DNA from: Trichostrongylus colubriformis
Taxonomy: Eukaryota > Nematoda > Chromadorea > Rhabditida > Trichostrongylidae
DNA: 64,000 nt
Assembly: GCA_963978905.1 (NCBI GenBank)
Contig: OZ022258.1
Span: 27,036,716 to 27,100,715 of the forward strand
Direction: 5' to 3'
Numbering within the stretch: the stretch's first letter is position 1; every line of letters begins with the position of its first letter. Below are positions 1-12,189 of the stretch, in pieces. A program made the position numbers and the translations under genes. Under the pieces are notes generated by a model, which saw only the letters and a list, made by a program, of their open reading frames with translations, did not search any database and was not told where the DNA came from.

Positions 1-42
1 ACTTCGAGTGTCACAATAAATCGAACAGTTATTGAAACGTAC

Positions 43-1263
43 GCTGTGTCTACTAGGAACGGAAGGAATTGTACAACAATGAAGAACATTCGCATACAAA
101 TCCAGCTGTCGCCGCAATTCCACATTGCGAGATATGAATTGCGGATCGTCGAATTTCGTTTCGATATTTCCCTATAAAACGGTAGTTTAAGCATCGACAA
201 GCAATGCATGCTTTACACTACAAAACCCACTGTACGTTATTTTTCAAAAATTTTTGCAATCTTTGATGCAATAGTGATCGATTCAACATCAGTACTCACA
301 GGATCTTTATTAAGTCCGTTCAATACGAAATCACCAACTTTTAGCCTTTTCTTATGTGCTAAAAGTGGAACGATGGCAATCACGCTAACCTCAAAGCGAT
401 TTTTGCTCAAAAATACAAAATGAAACTGTTAACCAATTAAGAGATTCATTTCGCTTTCGCCTTGTTACCCATCTACAAAGCGATCGTAAAAAAATATCCG
501 GAAATTATTAGCATCGAAGTGTCGGAATGTCAGTGCGCCGTACCTACTCTCGAACAGTAGCCGTTAGGTTAAAAATGGAGTTAGGAAAGAAGACCGTCTG
601 AATGCGAATGGAGCACCGAAGCTCGAACCTACCTTCAGAGCTACACCGTTCCTCTTGATTGCTGTTATTGCTTGATTGAGGTCGTCAGCAGATTCAGGTT
701 TTGACGTTAAATCTACTCTTTCAAAGTCGACAGGTACCTGCAAAGAACTCTGCTGAATCTGAGGGAATTTTGCAAATCCACATAGATAACAAAATCATAC
801 ATGATTCCATATGAAATCAAAGGAAGCATTTGTGCGTATTGCAGAAGCATTTGCACCATTTATCACATTTTTGGAAATGGGGGTCTAAAGCAGGCTATCA
901 ACTCCTCTGGACAAGCTGTTGCTAGGTTGATATTACACAGTAGCATAGGAAAAACTATCATGCTCAACTCCCCTGTAGACGGCTAAACGGAAAGAAAGTA
1001 TTTATCAGAGACCTCGCGATGGGGCAAATTTGATGGTAAGGCGTGAACAGCCGAAGAGCCATAGCGCACCAAACGAAAAGGGTAAAAAGGCATCGAAAAA
1101 TATCTTGCAATTAAGATCACTCAAAAACGAAAATTACTTGAATAGAAGGGGTTACCTGCGCAAATGTGAAAATCTTTGCCACATGCTCAAGCATCTCTGG
1201 ACCAATGCCATCTCCAGGCAAAACGGTCACACTGTGACGGCCACCATATCGGTTCAACTTCGC
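43..1263 (-). CDS. idhg-1: NAD-isocitrate dehydrogenase gamma subunit, partial
   Basis: This is the regulatory gamma subunit of mitochondrial NAD-dependent isocitrate dehydrogenase (TCA cycle, isocitrate to 2-oxoglutarate). Three exons read on the minus strand: 1156-1263, 633-737 and 43-171, all in phase 0 with clean signals (for example CAG|GTAACC, TTTGCAG|GTACC, TATAG|GGAAAT). The first carries [19 protein letters not shown], the N-terminal nucleotide-binding motif of the family. The second starts [10 protein letters not shown] and ends KRNGVALK; the third runs from [20 protein letters not shown] to IPSVPSRHS. Together they match the first 120 or so residues of the mature subunit in order. 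The presequence exon should lie right of 1263 and was not identified; the remaining exons lie off the left edge. Alternative: another IDH3 subunit. The VPVDFE and GNIETK segments favour gamma. Splice sites are seen; function follows from the family. Confidence 0.92.
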
Positions 1264-2937
1264 CTATAATCAATTCGATAAGTTACACGACCTGCGAGTT
1301 CAAAGTTGTAACCGCAAATTTCTTACCGCTGTGCTGTTCAACACGGATGATCGAAATCTCATCATATCGGGAGTCACAGATGTGCTGGACATTGCCGACT
1401 GTATCACAGCTGAGCGTACTGCTCGACATATGGTGCCTGTCACAACCATGCCTGAAATCGTGCAGTTCATTCAATGCAACGTTTTTTTAAATTTCCCAAA
1501 CATGGCGGGTGAGACGCCAAATTCTAGAGTTAGGAGGGCCACTCGACAAAAGCAGAAGTCGCGCTCAATTTCTGCTTATAGGAAATCTCAAGGTTATTCG
1601 TCCACACAGAGCTAACTAACTGAAAACGATTAAATAACTCTTCTACTGGTATATTACGAGAAATTCGCTTCGACCAGACTGGACCACCACTTACGCGTAT
1701 TCGCCTGAGCCTAGGGAAGAGTAACTCTTTCCTACGGGCTCAGACTAACATAGGATCAAGAAAAAAAAGCACGAGTCTGCTTCATCGAAATCGTTTGTCT
1801 GCGAAGTTCGAGCCCGATTCGGCTTACATCGCAACAGGTCTCAGACGCCGACTGCCGTGCATTTGCGTGCTTGGCAGGTACCGTAACCTTACGCCTAGTT
1901 ATAACCGCCTTAGTGCACAGCTTGGGATGGCACCTTACAACTGCACAACACCGTTTTATGTTCCCCCTTGTTGTGCGTACTCTCATATCTTCCACTGCTG
2001 TAGTCTACTAGATCAGAGTAGTTTCCGCACTATTCGAGGCTGCAACGATGCCTCAGGTTTACGTTCTCAAGGTTTATGCTGCGGAGCAACAAGCATGAGT
2101 AACACGCACTTTTTGTCACCTACAGCAGCGCAACTATTCAAGCGAATTTTTCTCTGTAAAGTAAACTCTGTCGGGTTGCAGGATAGATGCGAGATAGAAG
2201 TGTTATGTAGTGTTATAGGAGCTAATTAATCGGGAAAGGCACTCATTTTTGCGCTACTGACCATTACTATGCTATCCTACAATCAATTCAATCAGTTTGC
2301 ACATTCGAACGTTTTTTCCTAGACTAAGAGAGCGTGGCAAAGATAACGCCGAACGCGCAGTGAATCTCGACCCCCCCCCCCCCCCCCCACTACAGCTCTA
2401 TCAGCCAACGAGTTGGAATGAGTCAGCATTTTCTGGAACACCGTTATGCTCAAAGCGTTAGGTTGACCGAAATAGGCATGGAACTGTGTGAGACTTTCAG
2501 AATGTAGACCCACAGATTCAGACAAAAAGTGATGGGCTAAGTACGCTCCAATGTGCTCTTCTTCGCTAACGTTAATGTAATGAGTAGAGTGCAACAATGG
2601 AAGGACACCGATTGAATCTGCCGGAATCATGCAAAAAACCCGGTTCTGATGTGGTAGGCAAAGGCGGCAAATGCGGAAGAAATATTAAGTTGGTGCAGTA
2701 GGGGCGCTCATTTTTTATGCTATCGTTCCCCACCTGATACCATCCTCAATCACCTGTTCGTACACCAAAGTGTGTATCTTCACCTAAATCTTATCCAGGG
2801 ACAGATACGATTTCCACCTCAATTAAGGCCTAGTGTTAGGGGTGGTTCAGTGGTATAACAGAATAAGAGAAGGGAGGAGATTTATTGTCACAGAGTTCTG
2901 TGTGTGAAAATAGTAGAGCGATGTTGCCTCAACCTCG
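1264..2937. other. Spacer upstream of IDH gamma
   Basis: The first IDH gamma exon, encoding the mitochondrial presequence, is expected here, but no short exon could be chosen with confidence. The stretch holds a run of 18 C at 2371-2388. It also holds a 103-codon minus-strand ORF (2319-2630) with no recognisable family, part of which is just the glycine run read from the C tract. Confidence 0.5.
2371..2388. repeat. C18 homopolymer
   Basis: An uninterrupted run of 18 C; a slippage and assembly-error hot spot. Confidence 0.97.
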
Positions 2938-3646
2938 CTATCTCCAGTACAACATAAGCCACGCCCCGTCAGACGCATGGGTGTAAGGATCATCGCCGTG
3001 ATGACGATGATACTCCGGCCGAGCGGCGAGGTTATAAAGCAAATGTGATGTTAACATAACTATAATACGTATCACTATTTCTTCTTTGTCTAATGGTGGA
3101 GGCTGTCGTTGGCGGCGTGAGACTGCTTGAACACAATGGAGTCGAGCAGCGAGAGTAGGCGTGGCACAGCTTGAATACAGAAAAAGTCGATCATATTGAG
3201 CAGAGACGAAGACGATATATTCCAGAATGAGGCGGAGGGCAGATTCGACGGCTGGGTTCAGTGACGAGGACGTTTCAGCTGATTGGCTGCGGCCTCGTGC
3301 GTGTGCAAAGGAAGGAATTGAGGTCGAGACCACAATTCCCGTACTAGACCGCACAGTTGTCCGCGTGCTCAGTTTTCAGACACCTGAGACAGAAATGGAG
3401 AAGTGACGCTTGGGCGGTCCGCGCCACGGAGTCCGGAGACCGGCTACACCTTGTGGTGTAGTGGCTATCCTTGTTTTCCTCCACTGCGCAAAATGCGCAG
3501 GAGGATTTGGGGGCAGTTCTCTCCAGCAGAATCTTGAGCGAGGCTTCGATTGCTTCGAGTCTTGGACTGAGGTTGTGTAGAATCGTCGCGGCGTCGCATT
3601 GGTCCAGCTCCTCGATGGCAGCTTGCATATCGTTAGTGAAGGACAT
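2938..3646 (-). CDS. Zinc-knuckle gag-like ORF, broken
   Basis: An ORF starting at 3646 (MSFTNDMQAAIEELDQCDAA) encodes a short helical N-terminus. It is followed by two cysteine clusters: CAFC with downstream H and C residues, then CLRCLKTEHADNC, a textbook CX2CX4HX4C zinc knuckle. The frame stops at 3344, and an overlapping ORF continues to 2938 in another frame, so the gene is probably frameshifted or its end is spliced. Zinc knuckles of this kind bind single-stranded nucleic acid in retrotransposon gag proteins; nematode genomes also carry many such ORFs outside complete elements. It lies about 1 kb beyond the end of the pol region of the neighbouring BEL/Pao remnant and on the same strand, but that element has its own gag knuckle at about 8.0 kb. 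This one is therefore probably from a different element or a domesticated copy. The knuckle is seen; the role is inferred. Confidence 0.6.
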
Positions 3647-4924
3647 TTTGAGGTGGAGCGATCGTCGTCCACTCCTTTTTATACGGAAATATCATGCCTT
3701 CAACTACATTTTTCTTATCAATCGGTAGTAAAGGGAGTACTTGGAGGTCTTTCAATAAAATTTACAATGTCTTCTCTGACAAGGTGACAGGTCACCTGTG
3801 GCGAGATGACTCCTAGTTTGATATCAAGCCGATACGAATTGCCTAGTTTCGGGGCCTTCATATACAAGCTCAATTAACCAATGTTATATATACGGCCCGG
3901 ATCTAGATCGAAGATCGCATCGATCATATACATTTTTACGCTACTTTATATTTTTTATTTAATTTTATTTTTTGGTTGTCTTCTTGATCGTCTTGCATTT
4001 CTATTTTCTCTAGGTGTATGTTCACTCTATATGGAACTTCTTAAGTAAAGAATGAGCCTCCTTGTAGTTTCGAGAATTGTGGGGATTATGGTGATTGCTA
4101 ACGACAAAACGTAGGGGCATATCGTGGGATCTCCTGAATGACTTATCGTTGCTAGGCCAAGAACTGTGCTCAGAGCCACCAATTTTAGTTTTCAATGGCC
4201 TTAAGTAGTGTGCAAAAAGGGAATGACATTGGGTAGACTAATATCGTCGAACCACTGGAGTTTCAGAGGTACTCCGTGTCCTGTCTTGCACTCAGGTAGT
4301 AATATAGGGTTCCGTTTAAAAGGAACTTCGTTGGCCTGTCGGCGCAATGGGAATCACATTGTTCATGAACCGTGGTATGGTTAGAAAAAAGAATTACTTC
4401 ATTTTCTTCGTCCAAAGGTCTACATTTGACTAGAAATTGCTGATACTGACATTCAACTGTAACTGTGGCTTTTATGGGGGATTTACAAACGGCTGCGAAG
4501 CGTGCTCCTAGAGATCGGTCGTAACATCCAGTGAGCTCTGATTTTTGAAGCCACCTTCTTGGATCATAGTTAGTTCAGCTACCACTTCTGGTAATATTTT
4601 TGACTCGATCCTTAGCACTGAATCCACTTTGTTGGTCGTAGCAACGATATTTCCCTCACGTGCAATTAGGGTTGCGCTGGGTATTTTGAGAGGTAGTGTA
4701 CTTTGCGAGTTGTCACAAATTCGAAGTGAATCGTTTGCACATTGACAGTGGAGTGGGGAGCTTCCACAGCTATGCGAACTGCTCCTGTGCCTGAATTAGA
4801 GCGTCGCATGACACTGGAATATGGAAGTTCGGTGGTAAGAGATGCGAGTTATCGTTTAAATAGCGAATTGCTTATTTTCTAGCGAGCATAAAGGCCTCTG
4901 GATTGAAATTACCGTGATGTAAAA

Positions 4925-6980
4925 CTAACTAACGTTTTCGTCTTTAATGAGATTTTTGTCTGAGAATCCCCTTTGTAGTGCTTTCATATTCTCGTGTCGT
5001 TGCTCTTGCAGTAGAATTACTTTTTCTGCCAGATCAAGGTCTACCGGCAATATTTCTTGAGTTGCACTAAATTTTGCTTTATTAGTGAGCTCCATTTTAT
5101 GATAATGTTTCCTGTTCGTTAATGCAGTCCATTTTGACAGTACTTTGCCTAATATACATAAAACTCGCTGCGCTTTTTCCACGCTCGAAAATCTCTTTAG
5201 TTCGATGACGCTGGAGTTTTTTTCACAAGTTTGGATCAGTGTTGGCAACTCAGTTTCATCATTCTCTGAGGGTATCTCTGAAATGTACTCTATAGATTTT
5301 ATTGGCCATGTGGCAGGGTTTGCTTCCAGCCATTTTGGATCTTGCACCCAGTCATCATTGCTGATATTTTCGGCAGTTAAGCCTCTTGTGCCCGCATCCG
5401 CCGTATCAAGGGAAGTGATTACATGGAAGATAGATAAATTTGTTCTTTTTGCCTCTATGGTTGCCTTGAGTTTTAAAATTCGATCTCTCGTATTGGTAAC
5501 AAAAACCGGCAATGTTACGGCTTATTTCAACCACCGCAACGCGATTTCGCTGTCTGTTACGAGTGATATTGTGTCAACCCCGACGTTTGACCTCTCAAAA
5601 CTCGAGATGATTGAGTTAGTGAGGCGTATTGCCATTAGTATACCTTGGAATCTTGGAAGTTCCAGCCTTGGAATCGTTTGACGGCATTTTCTTGGCTTGA
5701 GTCGCGTTTTTCACTAATTAGGCTAGATAATGACCTTGATGTAACGTCTTGTTCGTAGGCACAGGTCGCAATTGCTTCATTGCTAACATCTGCGGATGTC
5801 CACAGGCGCAACTTAGCACCTAGTGCTGGATTAACGTGCCGCGACAACGTTATTCCCGCACCGTGTACGACACTACACAAGTGATTCCATTTTTGCAACA
5901 CTTGGAGATCGAGTTTTGTTTTCCAGTCGACTCCGGAATCAAATGTTTCTCTCATAGTTGATATCAAGTAAACTAACAGAGAGCCTGCCATCCCTATGGG
6001 ATCATAGACCGACTTTATCTGGCTTACAACATCCTTTTTGGTCAAGCTGCTCGATTTATTTAAGTTTGTGGCGACTTCAAATGCGTCGTCTTCCACTTTG
6101 TATTCAACGCCGAGCATCTTGATGCAGTTTGATTCTAGTCTGTCCTCCTTTGGAATTCGCAGATTGACTTCACTTGAGTTTGAAATGTATTCTCTAAAGT
6201 TCATGCCAATCTGAGCGAATAATCGCTTGAACTCTTCGTATTTTGTAATGCTTCTTCTACTGAATCGGCCTGCTGGAATGTATATCAACGTATAGGTTTC
6301 CAGCAATTTCGCTGGCTAGTTCAGTGTTTTTGCTGTTTAGAAATGCAGAAAGAACCTGTACAAAACACTTGGAGATGCAGTCACTCCAATCAAGGTCTTT
6401 TAAATCTGTAACGGACGAGGTTGTTCCTGGTGGGGGGTAACTTTACGTCTCCCAACCATAAGAATCCACGTAAGTCTTTGTGTGAGTTTGCTAAGCGGAT
6501 CTGCGTGAATGCAGCTTCTATGTCGCATATGAGAATAATTTTGCTGGTTCTGAATGCCAGCAGAATGTCGGATTTTATTGAGAAATGCTTCTCCTCCATG
6601 GTTACATCATTCAAAAAAGTTTTTCGTTTCCTTTGGAAGATGCGTCAAATACAATTCGCAGTGGTGTCTTTTTTGTTGGTTCCCATACACCGAAATGAGG
6701 CATATAATACGTCCCCACAGGATCTTTCTCTGGACAGGAAAAGGTTTCTATCATCCCATTTTGATTGTAACTTTGAAGTATTTTGCAGTAGCACATACTT
6801 TGCTAAGGGTTTTGTAATAGAGAGTCTCGAAGTGATTTCAGTCTTCTTATTGCTATGAAGTAGTTGTCTTCCAGCTCCGCGATGTTCTGTTTTAGTGGGA
6901 GCGGTGCGGTTACAGACGCCGTCGACAGATATTTCCTTGAAATACTGCTCGAGATATTTATAAACTTCCTCGTCTGACAT
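4925..6980 (-). pseudogene. BEL/Pao reverse transcriptase and RNase H remnant
   Basis: Several overlapping open segments carry RT motifs. The linker upstream has MSDEEVYKYLEQYF; then come VGTYYMPHFGVWEPTKKTPL and LRIVFDAS (fingers), ILICDIEAAFTQIRL (catalytic D in an IEAAF context), RGFLWLG, and LYVD at about 6290, where the frame breaks inside the YVDD motif. ORF 5635-6306 has GVEY, KKDVVSQIKSVYDPIGM and LRLWTSADVSNEAIA, the connection and RNase H start of BEL/Pao. ORF 4925-5512 begins VFVTNTRDRI and contains DTADAGTRGL, corresponding to the NPAD-ATRG motif. A shared element reading right to left explains all of these. Frameshifts near 5.6, 6.3 and 6.6 kb make it inactive. Confidence 0.88.
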
Positions 6981-7113
6981 ATACTCTTCGCTAGTGATTC
7001 CGAGCCCTTTCAGTTCGAACGTTTTTTAAAGGCTTTCCTTCTCGATAGGCTCGGGTACTGCAAATAGTCTGTACCATACGCGGTTTTCTGCGATCGCTGA
7101 GGGAATACTTCCT

Positions 7114-7720
7114 TTACTGTATATGGTGGGCCTGAAAATGGTATTTGATATGTGTAAGCCAGTAGGTGTCTTCGTACCATAAGTTGGACTGGTAACCATC
7201 TCGTGGAAGTAGTCTAGTCCTATGAGGACATGCGGGGTCTGGTTCTCTGCGAATTTTTGTGTCTGCTGGACGTATTTTATTTGCCTTCAAATACGTAATG
7301 TTGGATGGTGCCGAATTCACACTGGGGAATCGGTTTTATTCGGAAGTTGAGCTCCATGCCCTCTCCGAAAGCTGCTCCGATGTTGACGTTTACAGTGTGG
7401 CTTTCAAATTTTTCAATATGGCCACCAATTCTAGACATATACATACTTTTGTTGTCTGTCTTGGTAGCCCCAGACTTGCAGTTAGAGATTCTTGAACTGC
7501 TGTTCTTTGTGCTCCCGAATCAAAGAAGAACAGAAATTTTGGTATTCAACTTTTCTGTGATTCCATATAATATACCCTCAGCTGTCACTAAAATCAGTTG
7601 TGAGGTCTCGCTTTCGCTGGATTGTCTGTTTTCGGAACATGGTCAAGTATTGTTCACGACCAATCTTCTGGTTTCATTGCGATTTTCAGCGGTTCTCTGG
7701 TTACATGGTCTTTAATGGTT
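7114..7720 (-). pseudogene. BEL/Pao aspartic peptidase remnant
   Basis: On the minus strand the segment FLFFFDSGAQRTAV at about 7540-7500 contains the DSG catalytic motif of the retropepsin-like DUF1758 peptidase. Further downstream, TPHVLIGLDYFHEMV and PTGLHISNTIFRPTIY (about 7230-7110) match the C-terminal end of that domain. The two parts are in different frames. The peptidase would process the Gag-Pol polyprotein in a live element. Confidence 0.72.
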
Positions 7721-7964
7721 TGTCCCTGTTTTAATTATTCCTTTGTTGAGTAGGATTCCATGGTCTGTTCTGATTTCTACTAATCTCTCTACTACTATTG
7801 TTTGCATTATCTTTGTGACATACGGAGACGTGGTGTTTTGCCCACATTGTGCACAGTCCGACTTCTGGCAACGAAAGCTGTTATGGTTCGAGGAACAACA
7901 TTTCCATCATCTATTTTGGTCTTTGAGTATTTTTTTCGGGGGTTGCCTTATCTTGAGTTGACCG

Positions 7965-8509
7965 GCATGTCATCGACAAATGACCGTCCTTATAGCAAAA
8001 TAGGCACCCTTCGTTATAATTGGGTTGTGGACTGATATACTTATCCCTTGGAGTAGTGACCTTTTTTTGATTTTATGGCCAAGTCTGTTTTCGACATATG
8101 CCTTTGCGGCAATCTTTCGAGGTGACCCATGAGGCCCTCAATAGGTTGATTGCATTGCGCTTTATTTGATATCAACACGGGCTTGATGATGTCCTGGGAA
8201 TTCCGTTAAAATTGTTTCTAGCCACATTGGGTCGCAGGTATTTCGGACATCATAGCCAGCCGACACCATTTGGTTTATTTAGACCTAGATTTGCTCAAAA
8301 GTAAATAGGCAACTATCAGCAAAATTATTTGCTTCTTCCATGTTCACGATTTTCTGAACAATCTGCGATCTATTTGCAGAATAGTCACAGTAAGTCTCTT
8401 TCGGAGTTTTAATAATCCACCCATAGTTTTGTGGTAAGGGTTGTATTCCTTGTATGGCTTCCTTAGCTCTCCCTCTGAAACGTTCTCTTAGGAGTATGAT
8501 TCTTTCCAC
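7965..8509 (-). pseudogene. BEL/Pao gag remnant (DUF1759 and zinc knuckle)
   Basis: The 74-codon ORF at 8285-8509 includes LLRERFRGRAKEAIQGI and KTPKETYCDY, the pattern of the DUF1759 gag domain, where a helix ending in a GRA-A-I-GI motif is followed by a K-L-E-YGD motif. Downstream, at 8007-7965, CLFCYKDGHLSMTC is a CX2CX4HX4C knuckle, followed by further C/H pairs near 7.8-7.9 kb. Stops separate the pieces, so no full gag can be translated. The order (DUF1759, knuckle, then peptidase) is that of known BEL/Pao polyproteins. Confidence 0.75.
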
Positions 8510-9239
8510 ACATCTAGTTCCTCATTTTTATGTACTAGCGTGTCAAAAATGGCCCAACACTTTATGGAACGCCTCAGTAGCCCACTACGATGATTTTGTT
8601 TTGCCAGTCTTTGATTGCGATCAGTTTCATCTGAATTACCATCAGTTTCGTTACTGTTGCTGATTTGCTCACAGTACTGTTCCTCACCGTTTGAAATTCC
8701 GTCTCGTTTGGCTCGTTTCTGCGGGTTTTCTGGGTTATGTACCCTAATTCAATGCCTATTCTGTTCTGGACGGACCTTGATTTATCAAGGCCTGCTGTGA
8801 GCATGAGAAAAAGAAAAAGGAAAGAGGGGCGGAGGTATTATACGCGACACAGCTGGGATTATAACGGACATCTGTGTCACACTACAATGAAAAAACTATC
8901 CACCGCCCGACGCCCGTCAACTGCTCCTTACACAAACTCGATGCGTGGGCAACGGCGGTGTGAGAAGGCGAATGTGCCGAAACCTTGGTCGAATAAATAT
9001 AGTAACAATCTCGGAGGCTCAACAGAACTTCATAATGATTGTGGTCAAAATGCCGAGATTAATGGAGAGTAGAAGATGAAGTATACTGAAACGTGGGGAT
9101 TTCCCCACGGTGGTTGCCCATCAAAAACAGGCCTTCGAAGGGTCTCAGCACCGATACATAGTGCGGCAACAGCTTTCATCCTGCCAGCAATTACCTGGTG
9201 AGCCTTCAGCCACATTTGCAATTATTGCTTACGGTTCGT

Positions 9240-11000
9240 GCGGCCACAGCTGATCAAAATTTGACCGAGCTCGTGACTAGGTTCCGGCCCGACATCCGAC
9301 ATTATAAGCTCTTCGCTGGATAATCTGGCAACGTTCGAGTAAGCGGTGTCCAAGGCCCAAATGGTTGGAAAACTTCTTGCCGAAGCCATCGCCGATCGTG
9401 CGAGTAGACCGGCAAGTTCGACTCAGACTTCACCGGTAAACACAGCCGCTTCTGTTGGTCGACGGTTCGGACAACCACTACATCGCCGTGTCAATTTCCT
9501 CCTTTAATCGTGTTTCATTTCAGGGCCCACGACGAGGCGCCAGCGCCTCCTCGGAACAATCTTCAATCTTGGTATCCTGCTCGGAGAAAACACGTGTCGC
9601 GGTATCGCCCATCCCCACGATTTGTTCGTCGAGATGTAGGTACGACTTCCTTCCTAGTGTCTACATGCACCTAGTATCTCTTCATCTTTTACACATTTTC
9701 CTATTTGCTCTACTCGTTTCGATCGTAATGACGAACTTTCGGGAGCCCATAAACAAAAAAAAACAATTAAAGCAAGCAGAATGTTCTTTGCGCGATAATC
9801 AAGTGGCACTGGAGCAATCCGACGCTAGAATTAACGCTTCGGTGAAGCGTAGTGATGAGCTGACCGGCTCCTCTTTCGTACAACCATGTTCTCTTACTCG
9901 CAGCTCACTGTCCCGTGTCCAGACTGTTTTACCGTTCGTCATGCTTTTGTCTTCCCTAGCTAAAGTCTTCCGCCGACGACATTGCTTTGTCCTCGCGACT
10001 CAGCTTGATGCCCTTGCTCGTATTCCAACTTCTTATAATTAGTCGCACATTATTCTACGTATAAGCGGATCACTGCGCAGTCTCATCATTCACGTGTACC
10101 GCCCCAATAATCAGATGTATAGCGCTCCTGCCCATCAATGTACGGTCGTGACGCCTTCGATTACATATTCAGTCAATTTATTCGGCGCTCGGTGCGAGAC
10201 TACTTCGGAACTCATAGTGTCCTCTCGCTGGAGGCTTGTAAGCTGGTTCAGGTTGTAGTTTATTCAATCGGACCTTTTTCCGCCTCTCATCCTCTGATCG
10301 CGCCTTGGCCCTCTGCCCCTGCTGTACCAAGATATCATCTCCGTTTCTAATTGTCTGCTCGTACGGTTTTCCCCACGGGTCACGAATCCTCTTCTCCGGA
10401 CTCTCCGGTAGGTAACGTAACCCATTGTACTTACGCAACCGGTAACTGTGTACTTAAAGATGAATCATCTTTCATTGGACTCCCGATAAAAAGGAGGCCT
10501 GCCGCTTCGCATCTATTGTCATGTGAGGGGCCAAATTGGAAACATCTGGATCAACCCCTCTACTGGCCCTTTACTGGCGAGATTCCAACGACCGCATTCT
10601 CAATGTGGTAAGCACTCAATCCCTTCCAATGGAGGATGCACTGTCTGTCTGATCGCCAAGCTTTCCACTCCGCAACGGTAGACGCTGGCATTGTCACGTC
10701 CAACCAGCTATAAGCACAACTCCCAGCGGTAGAAGGTAAGGTAGGCTTAGCGGTTTCAGGCCTCTTCCACTACGGTCTGTCCGCCCTGTGCCATGCAACA
10801 AACCTGTAAGCACTTGCAACTATTCGTCGCCGGCGTCCAACCCTACCCTTACTCTGCACCACTTCCGCCAGGGTGTTGCAGCACCCTTTTCCGGTCACAA
10901 CCTGATGCAAATTTATGAGAGTCTTGCCTTTGCCCCGCTTAACTTATATTTTTGGACGTCGAAGTCGTGAGAGGACAGAACTCTGGAACCTAGTGTTTCA
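9240..11000 (+). mobile_element. Ty3/gypsy-like gag region remnant
   Basis: Short open pieces on the plus strand look like a retrotransposon gag: FRPDIRHYKLFAG near 9.28 kb, then SKAQMVGKLLAEAIADRASR near 9.35-9.41 kb, then a basic, proline/arginine-rich tail around 9.53-9.65 kb. Stops interrupt every frame, and no zinc knuckle or protease motif could be found through 11.0 kb. I link it to the reverse transcriptase fragment at 12.2-12.6 kb because of strand and order; a mariner copy lies between them. The link is inference. Confidence 0.45.
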
Positions 11001-11039
11001 AGACCAGTACATATACGCCAGCAAGGGAATATAGTCCAC

Positions 11040-12155
11040 ACTCTCTTCATCCTTTAGAAACGTGCCGGAGATGGATGAGGAGAAAACGCCATAACGGGCA
11101 GCTTTCCTTTTACACTACGGTTCCGGCAAATCTGCTTATGAGGCCCATCGGCTTTTGCAGGAGAAAATGAAGGATCAAGCACCTTCCGAGCGACGTGCTT
11201 CAGATGGCACAGCGAGTCAGACAAGGGTGAGAAATGTCTCTAAGATTGTAGTCGTTCAGGAAGCCCCGCGACGCAAAGGGAGCAGGTCATTTTTGCCATT
11301 TATGAGGAAGTATTGATGTTACAGTGCGCGAGCTTGCCGCCTTCTCAAGTGCTCCTAAATATACGGGATACGATGTTCTTCGTGCGTTAAGTTAAGTGGT
11401 GAAGCTGCCTCGGGTTTTTCCGCACGCTCTCAGCTCTCACGCCAGGAAGAAGCGTGTCGAAGTGTGCACTCCTCTGTTCAGCCGTCACCGCAAGCTTTCC
11501 TGTATCGACTCTATCGTTACCATGGATGAGAAATATTGTGTCTACGATAACACGGTGCGCCGAAAACATTGGATCAGTTTCGAGGAACTGCCGAAACCAC
11601 AGCCAAAATACTCCGATCATGACAAGAAGGAGTTGCTCATTCTGGTGGGATATTAACGGCCCGGTCTTCCTCGTTCCAACTGGTTCCATGGTCGACTCTG
11701 AAAGATTCTGTATTCAGCTGGAGAAAGCAGCTGAAATGCTGCGTGATCTCCATCGTGGGAGAGGCAAAATCGTACTTCTCATGGATAACGCCAGGTCACA
11801 CACGTCGAAAAGGACTCAGAGTAAGGTGAAAGAAGTGGAGATCGAACTCGTACCCCATCCACCGTACTCGCCAGATCTCGGCCCAATAAGCTTTCTCATA
11901 TTTCGTTCTCTGCAATCCTCTTTTGCTGGAAAAAAAGCACCAATCGGGAGAGCGTCGAAATAGCTGTCAAAGACTCCTTGATGTCGAAGTCCCCGGAGTT
12001 TTTTGCTAGTGCATCAGATCTCTTCCGCAAAAATGGCAATAAGTGAAGGAACATGATGACGAATATTATGGTAGCTGATACTGATTTGTAGTAAAGTTAC
12101 TGACGGATCAGTGTGCTACATTTGTCTTATTACTTTTCGGACAACCTATAAATTG
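11040..12155 (+). mobile_element. Mariner transposon copy, decayed transposase
   Basis: Plus-strand pieces of a mariner transposase (DD34D class, cut-and-paste DNA transposition) are visible. They are the DNA-binding linker KKRVEVCTPL near 11.45 kb, TMDEKYCVYDN with the first catalytic D near 11.52 kb, LLMDNARSHTS with the second near 11.78 kb, and PHPPYSPDLGP with the third near 11.86 kb. The end SPEFFASASDLFRKNGNK stops just before 12045. At least two frameshifts (near 11.65 and 11.95 kb) break the gene. A mariner-type terminal repeat (ACTTTTCGGACAACCTATAA) at about 12133-12152 marks the right end next to TA. The left end is not clear. It interrupts the gypsy-like remnant. Confidence 0.85.
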
Positions 12156-12189
12156 ATCCACGTTGGTTGCATTGTGAAAAGTGACATTT

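Larger units (their letters stand above)
3800..8810 (-). mobile_element. Degenerate BEL/Pao LTR retrotransposon
   Basis: Reading right to left on the minus strand, the expected gag-pol order of a BEL/Pao element is visible but cut by many stops and frameshifts. It runs: a DUF1759-type gag segment (8285-8509), a gag zinc knuckle (7965-8007), an aspartic peptidase with FDSGAQ (about 7511-7535), a peptidase end with VLIGLDYF (about 7114-7320), reverse transcriptase (about 6300-6980), and a connection/RNase H region (4925-6306). Left of 4925 to about 3800 there are cysteine-containing open stretches that could be an envelope-like or integrase end, but I cannot assign them. No convincing pair of LTRs was found by eye, so the ends are approximate. 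The element is presumably inactive. Confidence 0.85.

Noticed and set aside
208..423. Open frame of about 70 codons between IDH gamma exons, on both strands
   Set aside because: It lies between exons 633-737 and 43-171 that join in phase; no family resemblance and no needed exon there.
2319..2630. 103-codon minus ORF as a gene
   Set aside because: It includes a glycine run from the C18 tract and matches no family; too weak to call.
6421..6858. 145-codon plus-strand ORF
   Set aside because: It is the antisense shadow of the Pao reverse transcriptase.
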